DNA of 64,000 nucleotides, taken from the NCBI RefSeq assembly GCF_011382965.1, contig NZ_CP049934.1, forward strand, positions 62,001 to 126,000, read 5' to 3'. The position numbers were made by a program, and so were the translations under genes. A model generated the notes under the pieces. The model ran no database searches, had not been told where the DNA came from, and worked only from the letters and a program-made list of their open reading frames with translations. Source of the DNA: Leucobacter insecticola (GTDB lineage: Bacteria > Actinomycetota > Actinomycetes > Actinomycetales > Microbacteriaceae). Shown here in pieces: positions 17,662 to 26,888 of the stretch. Position 1 is the first letter of the stretch. Each line of letters starts with the position of its first letter.

Positions 17662-18112
17662 GCGCAAAGCTTCGACAAAGCGGGGATACTGCGACTCCGG
17701 GCTCCACGCTCCGCCCTCCGCACAGCATGACAGAAGGGGTACCCCCACCCCGCCGGCTGAGCGAGGCCATCGGCCGAGTCGAAACCAAGGAAACCGTGAC
17801 CCTTGGTTCCGACTCGCTGGCGCTCGCTCAACCGGCGGTGGGAGGGCTTCTCCCCCGTCATCCTGCGTTCGCTTGCGAATCGCAGGATCCTCGGTGAACA
17901 GCAACTTCGGCAGTACCTGCGTACTCAAAGTGGTCCCTCTTGCCGAGACTGCCTTCCACCGCCCAAACTGCGGTTCCTGACAGCAGGTTCGACGGTGAAA
18001 GGCAACCTCGACGGTGAAAGGCAAGTTCGCTGAAAACCCGCGACTGCACCACCGTTCACGAAGAGCCGCATTGGTTTCGACTCATCGCTCAACCGGCGGT
18101 CGTCGGGAGCGC
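17662..18112. repeat. Repeat-rich convergent intergenic region
   Basis: About 450 bp without a gene between two convergent transcription units. It holds intergenic repeat family 2 copy B (17670..17738); REP-like copies in both orientations (17751..17788 and 17805..17838, with TTCCGACTCGCTGG, then CGCTCGCTCAACCGGCGG); two tandem TCGACGGTGAAAGGCAA units at 17989..18005 and 18008..18024; and a shortened REP-like copy at 18072..18100. Confidence 0.6.
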
Positions 18113-18313
18113 CTACCCCCAGTGGGGCGGACGGTCACGGCGCAGCTGCTCGTCGTTCTCGCTCGCTCCCGGCGACTCGCGCACATCACCCCAAGACTCA
18201 GGCCGATCCTCGGCAGCGCTAGAGCCAAGGGCATGCTCCGAAGGTGCCGGATCCACACCCTCGGCAGCGGGCCGCGTTACCCGGCGCGGCTTGCGGGCCG
18301 GAGCATCACTCAC
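18113..18313 (-). CDS. Small conserved protein following the DUF4011 helicase
   Basis: 66 residues, hydrophilic. The GTG start overlaps the helicase stop by 4 nt (GTGA), so it is probably translationally coupled. The C-terminus ENDEQLRRDRPPHWG resembles the end of small proteins that commonly follow this helicase in actinobacteria (from memory, not checked). No known domain; function unknown, perhaps accessory to the helicase. Confidence 0.65.
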   Translation of the reverse strand: MSDAPARKPRRVTRPAAEGVDPAPSEHALGSSAAEDRPESWGDVRESPGASENDEQLRRDRPPHWG

Positions 18314-21300
18314 AGCGCAGAGAACTCCGGCGCCGCCGGGGGCGTATCCTCACCCTCGCAACCGAGGATACGGGCGATCCTGCGCGCGACCTCATCCGGA
18401 TCCGAGAACAGGTCAAAGCTCTGCACACGGTGGTAGTGCCAGCCGAGACGGCGAAGCACCGCGGGTCGCAACCGTAGCGAGTCACGCAAACTATCTGCGC
18501 CGTCACCCAGATCAAGATCGATCGCGATCGCGCGATCCTCAAACGATGCCGCGAGCGGGATCTCTCCCCGGTAGTCGATAGCGACCGTGAGTCCGAGGGC
18601 CTGCAGCCGGTCGGCGAGTTCACCGAGCATCGGGTCGCGCTCCGCGGGAAGCGACGGCGGTGCGGGCTTCGGGTGCTCAAATGCGAGCAATTCAGCAAGC
18701 TCAACGACGCCGTGCTTGATGCGTGCGGTGTCGAGATCCTCTGGCTTGAAACAGCTCACGATCGTCATTGCGCGGCGAGCGCGCGTCATCGCAACAGCGA
18801 GCAGGCGTTCACCGCCGGGCTGGCCCAGCGCACCGAAGTTTGACAGCACCCGTCCGTGAGGCGTGCGTCCGTAACCGATCGAGAAGATCACGCGGTCGCG
18901 GCTCTGCGCAGTCGCCTGCTCAAGCGTGAGTACGGCGAACGGCTCTGCCCGCTCACCGAGCAAAAACTCGCGGTATTGCGGCAGCTTCGAGAACGCCTGC
19001 AGCACCGACTGGTAGACGCGCACAGCGTGGCGCTCACTCGCGGTGATCACCATCAGTGATTCTCCGGGGCGTTCGCTCGCGTGTTCAAGCACCAGCTGTA
19101 CGACCCGTTCGACCTCGGCGTCGGTGCTTTCCACCGCACCGGTCTGCTGATCGGGCAGTCCCTGGCCGCCGCGCACGAACTCGTAGGTCAGACTCGAATG
19201 CCCGAGGAAGCTGCCCGCCCACGGCAGCGACTTGATCGCACCGTCGTAGAAACGGGAGTTCACGAGGTTCGTGAGATCCTCACCGCCCGCGCGATAGCTG
19301 TGGGTCAACGTGAGGGTCGGCAACACCTCGCCCAGTTTCGCGAAGGCTGATCTCGAATGCAGCTCCTCAACGTCAACCTGCTCTGCAGATTCGGGAGCAC
19401 CGACGGAGATCTCGAAGGCTGAGGGCGTCTGCGTCATCGTGTCGCCGAAGGCAACGACCTGACGCGCGCGCCGGATCGCGCCAAGGTTCTCGACGAGCGT
19501 CGTCGCTCCCGCATCGACCAGCAGAACTGTATCGAAGTGCATGGAACTGGGCAGCTGGGCTACCTCGTAGGGGGACATTGCCCACACCGGGGCAAGCACA
19601 CCGAGCAGGTTGGGAGCGTGCCGAGCAAGCGCCTGAGCCGACACGTAACCGCTTCGTAGCAGCTCACGCAGGGCAAGGGCTTCCTGCTTGTTATCGAGTA
19701 CCGCTACCCGCCAGGCGTCGGCGAGGCTCGCCGCGAGCAGCGTACCGTTGGCGCCAGCGTGTGCATCATCGACCAGGCGGAAGTCTGCCTCCAGCCGTTC
19801 AATCACGCTCGTATTGGCGCTCAGCAGCGCCGCATTCGTCTGCAGCATCCGCTCGAGCGCGGACTGCCACCAGGCAAGCTCCAACTCGGCGGCAACCTCT
19901 TCAGCCGGCACGTGGCGCGAGGAAAGATCCTCAAGCAGGGGCTCGAGATGCGAAGCGCGCAGGCGCTCCACGATTGTCGTGCGCTCCTGGATGTTCTGCA
20001 GCACCTCGGACTCGCGCGCAAGGTCTGAGATCCGAGCGGCGAGAGCGGCGAGCGACAGGTTCTTCATGCGCGCACTATCACCGACAGTGCCAAGCACTCG
20101 GTCCAGCTCGTCAAGATCCTGGTACGCACTCTGGAACGCCACAACCACATCAGCGATGCCGAGCGGCACCTCCGGCCTGGTACCGGCCACGGTGGTGTAG
20201 CGCTGCCACAGCACCCGCTGCTGCTGAATCTGCACGAGCCGCGAATACATATCCGTGATGTGCACGCCGGGGCGCACATACTCACGCGCGAGCTTTCGCA
20301 GCCGTCGCTTATTCGCGGCTGACATGTCCTCGCCGCGTGGCGCGTGGGCCGCAATCACCTCGGTCAACGAACGATCGTACACCTCGGGGGTGAAACGGTC
20401 GAGAGTGTCACGGATCCCGATCAGAAGTCGCAGGAAGATCCCGAGCTCTGCAATGGTCTCGTAGGGCCGCATTGAGGTCTGCCCAATAACCTCGTTGGCC
20501 ATCGATACCAGGCGCGGCAACTTCGATTCCGCGAGTTCCACGGCAAGACCGTAGGCGCCCCGCGCTTCTTCGGTGGAGGCGAAGTCGACGCCATACCAGG
20601 GCGAATCTTCCGGCCCATACTGGAACTGGCCGAGTCTGGCTACCTCGGTGAGGGCTTCCGCGATCGAGCTGCGATCGAGCGTCAGCTGGCCGAGCGCCTG
20701 GTCGTCGAGGCGCACCGTCGTGGACGGCGGGCTATCGCTCAGCGCAAGCAACGTCAAGTTTCGCAGGGCCTCAAGCGGAGAGACACCAAACCGCTTATCG
20801 GGCGTTGAGATCGCGGTCCGGTAGTCGCTCAGCACGCCGCGCAGTCGAATGAGCGCCTCATCAACATCGCGAAGGTGCTCCGGACGCGCGTTTTCGTTGC
20901 GGCTGATCGATTCGACGAGGTTGCGGCGGAGGCGGCGAGGGCTGACCGACAGTCCGGTCAGTCCCGTGCGCGCGAGACGATGCGTGATGCCGTCAAGAGT
21001 CGCGCGTCGCGGAGACACCACAAGCACACGCTTGCCTGCGCGCACCAGACTTCCAATTGCGTTCACAACGGTCTGGGTGCCGCCGGTACCGGGCAGCGTA
21101 TGCACCACCACCGAGTGTCCAGCATCAATCTGCGCGAGCACATCGTCTTGCTCGGCGTCAGCGTCGTAGAGGTATCGGTCTGTGTCGGGCGAGCGGTCAT
21201 CCGGGGGCGTCGCCGTGACCGGTCGATATGACTCAGCGAGTCGGCGCTTTGCCGGTTCATTGCCGCAGATCGCTTGAAGCAGCGGTGTGTCAAGACCCTT

Positions 21301-22167
21301 TGCGTCGGCCACCATCTGCTGCGAAACGTTGTGAAATGACGACACTACGAGCCGCGGCTGCACCACAAATCCGGGAACTCCCGCGACCATTTGGCGCAGC
21401 CGATCGATTACGGGCTGCGGCTTAAACACTCCCTCGGACTGCGAGAGTTCAATCAGGGAGCGAGCGTCAAGGTTGATCCCGAATTGCTCACGGAGCACGC
21501 GAATCAACTCGGAATTGACAACCGGGAACTGCTTCAGCTTGAGTTCGAAGTCGCGGCCGTAACGGCGAATCGCGAGCGGGCGCAGCAGCACAGGTGCACA
21601 GAAGTCGTCGCCCTCAAAGCTCCACTTCGCGATCCCGACCCCAAGGTTCACGGTCTCAAGGCCACGCACAGTGCGCATTTCAACGACCTTGTCCGTCACG
21701 CGGGCCGCGGCGGCGCGTGCGTGGCGTAGGGCGAGATCGTCGCGGATCAGAGCCGAGAGCAGAATCTTATTGCCGGTGATGAACTGCGGCAGGCCGCCCG
21801 GGTGGGTGGTGGAAAGCTCGATCCGGTTCGCCGGTCGGTCATCGAAGTGCAGCAGCGGATTCGTGCCGCCGATCGTTGCGAGCTCGCGTCGCCATTCGGC
21901 GTGCGCATCGGCATAGCTGTCTACGAGCGAAACGTGCCCGGTCAGTTGCTCAGTGTGAGCTTCGTCACTGCGCGGCTCAGGCGCTTTGGCAAGCGAGCCC
22001 TCGCTCACCGGCTGATCGGCTCCCGAATCTGGGAACTGTTCAGCGCGGCTGGAGCCATCGCTATTGGCACCAGCGCCGGGGTCGCCTGGGCGGGCTGCCG
22101 TCTTCTTTGCATCGCTTTCGCCGCGACCCTTGGCATCCGGTCGCTTGCGCCGATCCACACTCCACAC
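18310..22167 (-). CDS. DUF4011-type superfamily 1 helicase-like protein with C-terminal nuclease-like domain
   Basis: 1285 residues. After an acidic, low-complexity N-terminus (1-65), a DUF4011-like domain (WRRELATIGGTNPLLHF, about 72-88) precedes the SF1 core. The Walker A position reads TLPGTGGTQTVVNAI with Gly in place of Lys, and the Walker B position reads TVLLVDAGA rather than DExx, so ATP hydrolysis is doubtful. Later motifs include VIFSIGYGRTPHGRV and LLAVAMTRARR (motif VI-like). The last 100 residues (VAIDYRGEIP...AIDLDLGD...RLGWHYHRVQSFDLFSDP) resemble the Vsr/REase-like domain found in such helicases. Proposed role in defence or DNA repair is inference. Confidence 0.8.
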   Translation of the reverse strand: MWSVDRRKRPDAKGRGESDAKKTAARPGDPGAGANSDGSSRAEQFPDSGADQPVSEGSLAKAPEPRSDEAHTEQLTGHVSLVDSYADAHAEWRRELATIGGTNPLLHFDDRPANRIELSTTHPGGLPQFITGNKILLSALIRDDLALRHARAAAARVTDKVVEMRTVRGLETVNLGVGIAKWSFEGDDFCAPVLLRPLAIRRYGRDFELKLKQFPVVNSELIRVLREQFGINLDARSLIELSQSEGVFKPQPVIDRLRQMVAGVPGFVVQPRLVVSSFHNVSQQMVADAKGLDTPLLQAICGNEPAKRRLAESYRPVTATPPDDRSPDTDRYLYDADAEQDDVLAQIDAGHSVVVHTLPGTGGTQTVVNAIGSLVRAGKRVLVVSPRRATLDGITHRLARTGLTGLSVSPRRLRRNLVESISRNENARPEHLRDVDEALIRLRGVLSDYRTAISTPDKRFGVSPLEALRNLTLLALSDSPPSTTVRLDDQALGQLTLDRSSIAEALTEVARLGQFQYGPEDSPWYGVDFASTEEARGAYGLAVELAESKLPRLVSMANEVIGQTSMRPYETIAELGIFLRLLIGIRDTLDRFTPEVYDRSLTEVIAAHAPRGEDMSAANKRRLRKLAREYVRPGVHITDMYSRLVQIQQQRVLWQRYTTVAGTRPEVPLGIADVVVAFQSAYQDLDELDRVLGTVGDSARMKNLSLAALAARISDLARESEVLQNIQERTTIVERLRASHLEPLLEDLSSRHVPAEEVAAELELAWWQSALERMLQTNAALLSANTSVIERLEADFRLVDDAHAGANGTLLAASLADAWRVAVLDNKQEALALRELLRSGYVSAQALARHAPNLLGVLAPVWAMSPYEVAQLPSSMHFDTVLLVDAGATTLVENLGAIRRARQVVAFGDTMTQTPSAFEISVGAPESAEQVDVEELHSRSAFAKLGEVLPTLTLTHSYRAGGEDLTNLVNSRFYDGAIKSLPWAGSFLGHSSLTYEFVRGGQGLPDQQTGAVESTDAEVERVVQLVLEHASERPGESLMVITASERHAVRVYQSVLQAFSKLPQYREFLLGERAEPFAVLTLEQATAQSRDRVIFSIGYGRTPHGRVLSNFGALGQPGGERLLAVAMTRARRAMTIVSCFKPEDLDTARIKHGVVELAELLAFEHPKPAPPSLPAERDPMLGELADRLQALGLTVAIDYRGEIPLAASFEDRAIAIDLDLGDGADSLRDSLRLRPAVLRRLGWHYHRVQSFDLFSDPDEVARRIARILGCEGEDTPPAAPEFSAL

Positions 22168-22205
22168 ACCGCCACCCTAAGCGGTTAACACGAGAAAACG
22201 CGGAA

Positions 22206-23567
22206 TCAGCGCGGTGTTTCTTCTCCCCCGGTTACAACGGGTGCCGCAACCTCAACGTCACCGCCGCGCATCTTCGCGAGCGTTCGCATGAAGTGGTAGA
22301 CCACAACGGCGGCAATGGTACCGAGGGCGATGCCTCCGAACTCGACCGCGCCAAATTTCAGTTCGAAGTTCGCGATACCCACAATCAGGGGCACGGCGGC
22401 AGAAAACTGGTTGATGGGCTTCGAGAAGTCGACGTGGTTGTCGATCCAGATTTTGATGCCGATCAGGCCGATGAGCCCGTAGAGCGCGACCGTCACTCCG
22501 CCGAGCACCGCGGGCGGAACTGAATAGATCAGCTGCCCCACCTTGGGTGACATGCTGAGCAGGATCGCCATCACGCCCGCCGCCCAGTAGGCGGCCGTGG
22601 AGTAGACGCGGGTCGCGGCCATCACGCCAATGTTCTCACCGTAGGTGGTGGTGCCGGATCCGCCACCAAAGCCCGCGAGAATCGTGGAGACACCGTCAGC
22701 GAGCAGGGCACGACCGGTGAGTGGATCCATGTCGCGCTTAATCATGAGGCCGACGCTCTTGACGTGCCCGACGTTTTCCGCGATCAGCACGAGCACCACG
22801 GGGAGGAATGCTGGGAGCAGACCCCAGAGTGTGGGATCCGCAAAGGGGTTGCCCACCGCATGGAACCCGGGCAACCCGATCCAGGCAGCCCTTTCGACCG
22901 GGGAGAAATCCACGAGGCCCGCGAACACTGCAACGACGTAGCCCACGGCAACGCCGAGCACGATCGAGAGGCGACCGATGAGACCCCGGAAGAGAACCGT
23001 GATTAGCAGGATCGCGACGAGCGTGGCGACGGCGACCCAGGATGACAGTGTCTGGTCGACGTCAGGATGGTTTGCGGGATCTCCCAGCCAGTTGTTTTTC
23101 ACCGCCGGCGCGAGGTTGAAACCGATGAGAGCCACGACCGATCCCATCACGACGGGTGGCATCAGCGCGTTGATCCAGCCCGTGCCAAAGCGATTCACGA
23201 CCAGGCCGACAACGGCCATCAGCACGCCAATGGCGAGGATCCCGAACGATGCACGGCCGAGGTCGTCTCCGCCGGCAGTGGCCGCCATGATCGGTGCGAT
23301 AAACGCAAAGGAGGAGCCGAGGTAACTGGGGAGGCGGTTGCCCGTGATCAACAGAAACAGGAGGGTGCCAAGGCCGGAGAAGAACAACGTTGCCGTGGGG
23401 CTGAAGCCCGTAATCAACGGCACGAGGAACGTGGCGCCGAACATGGCGACGACGTGCTGAGCGCCGAAGCCGATGGTGCGGGGCCAGCTGAGACGCTCCT
23501 CTGGCAGCACGATGGCGTCTTGAGTAACGCTCTTGCCGTCTCGGTGCAGCTTCCAGGGCAGGGCCAT
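22206..23567 (-). CDS. NCS2-family uracil/xanthine permease
   Basis: 453 residues; ATG at 23567 lies 5 nt after GAGGAG. A multi-pass membrane protein of the NCS2 (UraA) family: QHVVAMFGATFLVPLITG in TM1, AENVGHVKSVGLM in TM8 with the conserved Glu, and GGGSGTTTYGENIGVMAATRVYS in the NCS2 signature region. UraA-like proton symport of uracil is most likely; xanthine or other bases are possible. Alone on this strand, about 40 bp from the helicase gene start. Confidence 0.9.
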   Translation of the reverse strand: MALPWKLHRDGKSVTQDAIVLPEERLSWPRTIGFGAQHVVAMFGATFLVPLITGFSPTATLFFSGLGTLLFLLITGNRLPSYLGSSFAFIAPIMAATAGGDDLGRASFGILAIGVLMAVVGLVVNRFGTGWINALMPPVVMGSVVALIGFNLAPAVKNNWLGDPANHPDVDQTLSSWVAVATLVAILLITVLFRGLIGRLSIVLGVAVGYVVAVFAGLVDFSPVERAAWIGLPGFHAVGNPFADPTLWGLLPAFLPVVLVLIAENVGHVKSVGLMIKRDMDPLTGRALLADGVSTILAGFGGGSGTTTYGENIGVMAATRVYSTAAYWAAGVMAILLSMSPKVGQLIYSVPPAVLGGVTVALYGLIGLIGIKIWIDNHVDFSKPINQFSAAVPLIVGIANFELKFGAVEFGGIALGTIAAVVVYHFMRTLAKMRGGDVEVAAPVVTGGEETPR

Positions 23568-23957
23568 CGGGACTCCTCTGTGCGTTGGTGTGGGCGCGTG
23601 ACGCGGGCTCCAACGCACTATCTTAGCGACCTTGGGCGGTCTGGACTTTCCCTTCAACTCTTCTCCGACACCGCCGTTCTGCGCACCACCGCCTGCCACG
23701 ACCCCGGGTCCCTGCCCACCCTGATCCCGAGTCCCCACACGCCCTGATCCCGAGTCCCCACACGCCCTGATCCCGGGCCCCAATCTGCCCCTGTCGTGTG
23801 CGCAATTGGTTGTTTTGCGCGCTCATAAGAACCATCTGCGCACACAGTGGGGAATGCGGTGGTGCTCAGGGCCGGGAGGGGCCGGGATAGGCCAGGACGG
23901 GCGCGGGTGCGGGCTAGACCGAGGAGGGCGGGGTAGGCAGGGAGGCAGGGCGCCGCA
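23568..23957. other. Intergenic region with tandem repeats and a long hairpin
   Basis: 390 bp without a supported gene. A 23-bp unit (CCTGATCCCGAGTCCCCACA plus CGC) is repeated from 23720 to 23782, two and a half times. The 50-bp hairpin at 23796..23845 is listed separately. The remainder is G-rich, low-complexity sequence. Confidence 0.6.
23796..23845. repeat. 50-bp palindromic repeat, copy A
   Basis: GTGTGCGCA at one end and TGCGCACAC at the other, with inner arms GGTT and AACC around GCGCGCTCAT. A closely related 50-bp sequence is at 58791..58840. Both lie in intergenic DNA. Confidence 0.65.
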
Positions 23958-24317
23958 TCATTCCGCAGCGATGTAAACCTTGCGGATGTGATCCTCGACG
24001 GTCCAGCGGGTACGGGATCCGGCGATGAGGCGCACGGTATCCCCCGGGCCGACCTCAACGCTACGATCCTCGTCCAAAAACTCGATGATCGCACCCCCGG
24101 AGAGCACCACAAAGAGTTCATCGACCTCGGTGTCGGTGACGATCCCCGATCGCAGTTCCCAAATGCCGACTTCACAGCCGCCGATACTGCCGAGTTCCGC
24201 GATCCCCTGCCTGGGGGATCCTGATACCGTGTCTTCTGCGGGCACCGCGTCAAGCGGGATCGCCACGCCCCGGCCATTCACCGCCTGATTGCTGCCGTCT
24301 GGCAATAGCTCACTCAT
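23958..24317 (-). CDS. Cupin domain protein (DUF861 type)
   Basis: 119 residues. A single DUF861/cupin_3 domain: VGIWELRSGIVT, VDELFVVLSGGAIIEFLDED, VGPGDTVRLIAGSRTRWTVEDHIRKVYIA. Such cupins are small beta barrels near amino acid, ureide or polyamine catabolic enzymes. The start overlaps the stop of the FAD oxidoreductase gene by 4 nt (ATGA), indicating one operon. The catalytic role is unproven. Confidence 0.88.
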   Translation of the reverse strand: MSELLPDGSNQAVNGRGVAIPLDAVPAEDTVSGSPRQGIAELGSIGGCEVGIWELRSGIVTDTEVDELFVVLSGGAIIEFLDEDRSVEVGPGDTVRLIAGSRTRWTVEDHIRKVYIAAE

Positions 24318-25735
24318 GAATCGAAGCCTAGCCCAAGCGCGTCAAGGGTCTTCAGCAACACATTGCGCTCGCCGCGGTTGTGGTCGGCGCGATTGAGCGC
24401 CCAGCGGGTCATATTAATGCCGATCGACGCGAGGGGTTCGGGCGGGAACGGGAGCGGCATCTCCTTCACCATCTGCAGTTCGGTGCGCTCGGTGACGCGA
24501 CCCTCAAGGCGGTCAACGATCACGTCTGCGGCGAAGTGTGTAGCCCCCACTCCGAGCCCGGTGAAGCCCGCGACGTACTGCACCCGACCGCCGTGCGCCT
24601 GCCCGAAGAAGGCGCAGAATCGCGTGCTGGTGTCAATCACGCCCGCCCAGCGGTGGGAGAACTTCACGCCCTCCAGCTGCGGGAACGTCGTGAAGAAGTG
24701 ACTCGCGAGCTTGCGATGGGTCTCCATACGATCCTCGTGTTCAGCTTTGATCCTGCCGCCCGCGAAGTACACAGCGTCGTAACCGCCCCAGAGAATGCGA
24801 TTGTCTTTTGTGAGCCTGGAGTAGTGGAACTGGTTGGCCATGTCGGCAAGCCCTTCGCGCCCCTCCCAGCCGATCGACGCCAGCTGTTCATCGGTCAGCG
24901 GCTCGGTCATCAGCACGTAGTCGTACACCGGCACGGTATGGAAGGTGTAGCGCTTCAACAGCGACGGGAAAACGTTGGTGCACAGCGCGACCCGCTCGGC
25001 GCTGACCGTACCGTGAACGGTAGTCAATTGGATCGGCTCGTCGGGCTGCCCCTCAAGGCCGGTCACCCGGGTCTGCTCGTGGATCTCAACGCCGATCTCA
25101 GCCGCGTGACGGGCCAGCTCAGCGACGAGCTTTGCCGGGTGCAGATTTGCGTTGTCGCGGGGCGAGAATTCGCCAGCCAAAAAAGTAGGCGATTTGATGC
25201 GCTGCTGCGTTTCTTCCGCGTTCAGGCTGATGTGGTTAGGATCATCGCTTTCTTCCAGCCATTCGACCTGGTGGGGCTCGTTCGCGATCGATAACTCACC
25301 CGTGCGCTCGAAGTCGACATCGAGCTTATTCTCAGTAACAAAGCGCTCGATCGCGTCTAGATTCTCGTAGCCCAGGCGACGGAGCGTGCCCACCTCGTCT
25401 GGCCACCGCGACTCGGCATTCGGCTCGCCGTGGCTGATACTCGCCTCGCAGAAGCCACCGTTCCGGCCCGACGCCGCCCAGCCAACTCGCTTCGCTTCAA
25501 GCAGCAGGACGCGACGCTCGGGGTGCTCGGTCTTGAGCTTGATCGCGGTCCACAGCCCCGCGTAGCCGCCGCCGACCACAACGTCGTCAGCCATCTTGCC
25601 ACCGTCGAGCGCGGGGTAGCGCGCGGCGGAATCGGCGACGTCCTCGATCCAGAAGCAGCTGCGTTTGGTGTCGCGAAGCGCGTCATCAATGACCTTCGCG
25701 GCGGGGCGGTTCGTTTCAAAGATGGTGGGTTCCAT
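24314..25735 (-). CDS. FAD-dependent oxidoreductase, PuuB-like (DAO family)
   Basis: 473 residues. ATG at 25735 with GAGG about 5 nt upstream. The FAD-binding fold starts at ADDVVVGGGYAGLWTAIKLK, followed by LLEAKRVGWAASGRNGGFC, typical of gamma-glutamylputrescine oxidases and related DAO enzymes; C-terminal FTGLGVGATHFAADVIVD closes the FAD site. A substrate such as a gamma-glutamylated amine or other secondary amine is likely (inference). Operon with the downstream cupin; a perfect dyad lies about 62 bp upstream. Confidence 0.85.
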   Translation of the reverse strand: MEPTIFETNRPAAKVIDDALRDTKRSCFWIEDVADSAARYPALDGGKMADDVVVGGGYAGLWTAIKLKTEHPERRVLLLEAKRVGWAASGRNGGFCEASISHGEPNAESRWPDEVGTLRRLGYENLDAIERFVTENKLDVDFERTGELSIANEPHQVEWLEESDDPNHISLNAEETQQRIKSPTFLAGEFSPRDNANLHPAKLVAELARHAAEIGVEIHEQTRVTGLEGQPDEPIQLTTVHGTVSAERVALCTNVFPSLLKRYTFHTVPVYDYVLMTEPLTDEQLASIGWEGREGLADMANQFHYSRLTKDNRILWGGYDAVYFAGGRIKAEHEDRMETHRKLASHFFTTFPQLEGVKFSHRWAGVIDTSTRFCAFFGQAHGGRVQYVAGFTGLGVGATHFAADVIVDRLEGRVTERTELQMVKEMPLPFPPEPLASIGINMTRWALNRADHNRGERNVLLKTLDALGLGFDS

Positions 25736-25796
25736 GGTGTCCTCGTCTGTGATGTCCGCTTCGATCATCGCACACCGAGCAGCCTATGTAAACGCG

Positions 25797-25817
25797 AATG
25801 TCAACGCCGCTGACATT
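25797..25817. promoter_or_regulatory. Candidate operator: AATGTCA-N7-TGACATT
   Basis: A perfect 7-bp inverted repeat with 7-bp spacer, ending 62 bp upstream of the FAD oxidoreductase start. On the minus strand it contains TTGACA, a consensus -35 box, so a bound repressor would block the promoter. No cognate regulator gene lies next to it. Confidence 0.45.
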
Positions 25818-25827
25818 TGGTGCGTGG

Positions 25828-26085
25828 CTACGCGGCAAGTGCGGCCACGCTAGCGTTTGCGCTTGGGATCCTCAGTCGGGGCTTCATGATCGCCCCCACC
25901 GCAAAGCCAAAGGCGACACCGGCCGGCAGCCACAGCCAGAAGGTGGTGAGCACGCTCAGCACCACCCCCATGATCGCCCCCATGACGGCGCCGACAATGA
26001 TCTGCTTGCGTCGGGCTTCGGGAGACACCTCCTGGTTCTTGCCGGTGCCCTTCTTATTGCGCTGCGGGTCTGGCTTCTTGCTCAT
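25828..26085 (-). CDS. Small two-helix membrane protein
   Basis: 85 residues. A basic cytoplasmic N-terminus (MSKKPDPQRNKKGTGKN, EARRKQ) and two hydrophobic segments, about 29-46 (IIVGAVMGAIMGVVLSVL) and 49-66 (WLWLPAGVAFGFAVGAIM). No known family recognised. The start overlaps the stop of the CYTH gene by 4 nt (ATGA), which supports it being real and co-translated. Confidence 0.65.
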   Translation of the reverse strand: MSKKPDPQRNKKGTGKNQEVSPEARRKQIIVGAVMGAIMGVVLSVLTTFWLWLPAGVAFGFAVGAIMKPRLRIPSANASVAALAA

Positions 26086-26791
26086 GCCCCCAGCCTACGC
26101 GCCGCTTCCTGATCGGCCTCGTCGAGGGCCCGAAGCGCGGCAAGCTGCTCGGCGGACGCGCCCCGCGCCTCTGCGATGCCGACGAGCCGGCCCATCGCGC
26201 GCGCGATCTTCGCCGGGCTAAACGACGGGGCCGCTCCCGCCGCCAGCAGCACAGGTTCGATGCGGTCGAGGAGCTCGGCATCGGCGTCGGGAAGCAACTC
26301 GGCTTCCCACTCGCGCCAGGCACGGCGGACTCCAGTGCGATGCGAACGGGCGCGCACCCGATCATCTGCAAGCTCAACCACTTCGAGGCCGTTCGCGTCG
26401 CGCAGGCGCACCACAGTGCGCGAGGTGTGCAGCTCGGCGATCGGCGCCAGCTTGGCCGCGGCGGGTCCAAGGTGCTCGTGGATCACCGCCACCACGGCGT
26501 CCGGCATCGTGTCTGACGCCGGCCACAGCGTCTCCTTGTTTCCGCGGTCGCTCTTCTTCTTGAGGTGCCACCCGGGGTCTTTGCCGCCACTGCGCACACG
26601 AAGCGCCATGCGCAGCCGAGCAAGATCTCCTTCGGGGTATCGAAGTAGATTGCCTCCAATTCATGCACCGCGGGAGCGGCAGCATGCAGGCCGATCATCG
26701 CAAACGCCTCACCGTGCGGCAGCGTCGCCGCAAGGTCGACCTCGTATTTGCGTTCGATCTCCAATGATTCCACTGCAATTTGGTTCTCCAC
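26082..26791 (-). CDS. CYTH domain protein, frameshifted as read
   Basis: About 236 residues after repair, from GTG at 26791. The N-terminal LEIERKYEV carries the ExExK motif of CYTH enzymes (adenylate cyclase class IV / thiamine triphosphatase and inorganic triphosphatase). After a break near 26629..26638 the other frame gives DLARLRMALRVRSGGKDPGWHLKKKSDRG, RTVVRLRD, VELADDRVRARS and WREWEAEL, all expected tunnel-fold strands with charged residues. One base is missing in the ccccg/aagg stretch. Substrate, possibly tripolyphosphate or thiamine triphosphate, cannot be told. Confidence 0.8.
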
Positions 26792-26888
26792 ATTGCCAGC
26801 TTAGAGGCCACGCTGATAGGTCTAAAATTTCGTCGCCGATATCGCGAGCAAGCACGGCGGATCTTCATCTCGCTAATACACTGGCCGC

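Noticed and set aside
21802..22188. Hydrophobic plus-strand open frame opposite the helicase N-terminus
   Set aside because: It overlaps the strongly supported DUF4011 gene and has no ribosome site or family.
23568..23957. A coding gene across the permease-cupin gap
   Set aside because: Open frames here are built of tandem repeats and G-rich low complexity and lack start signals.
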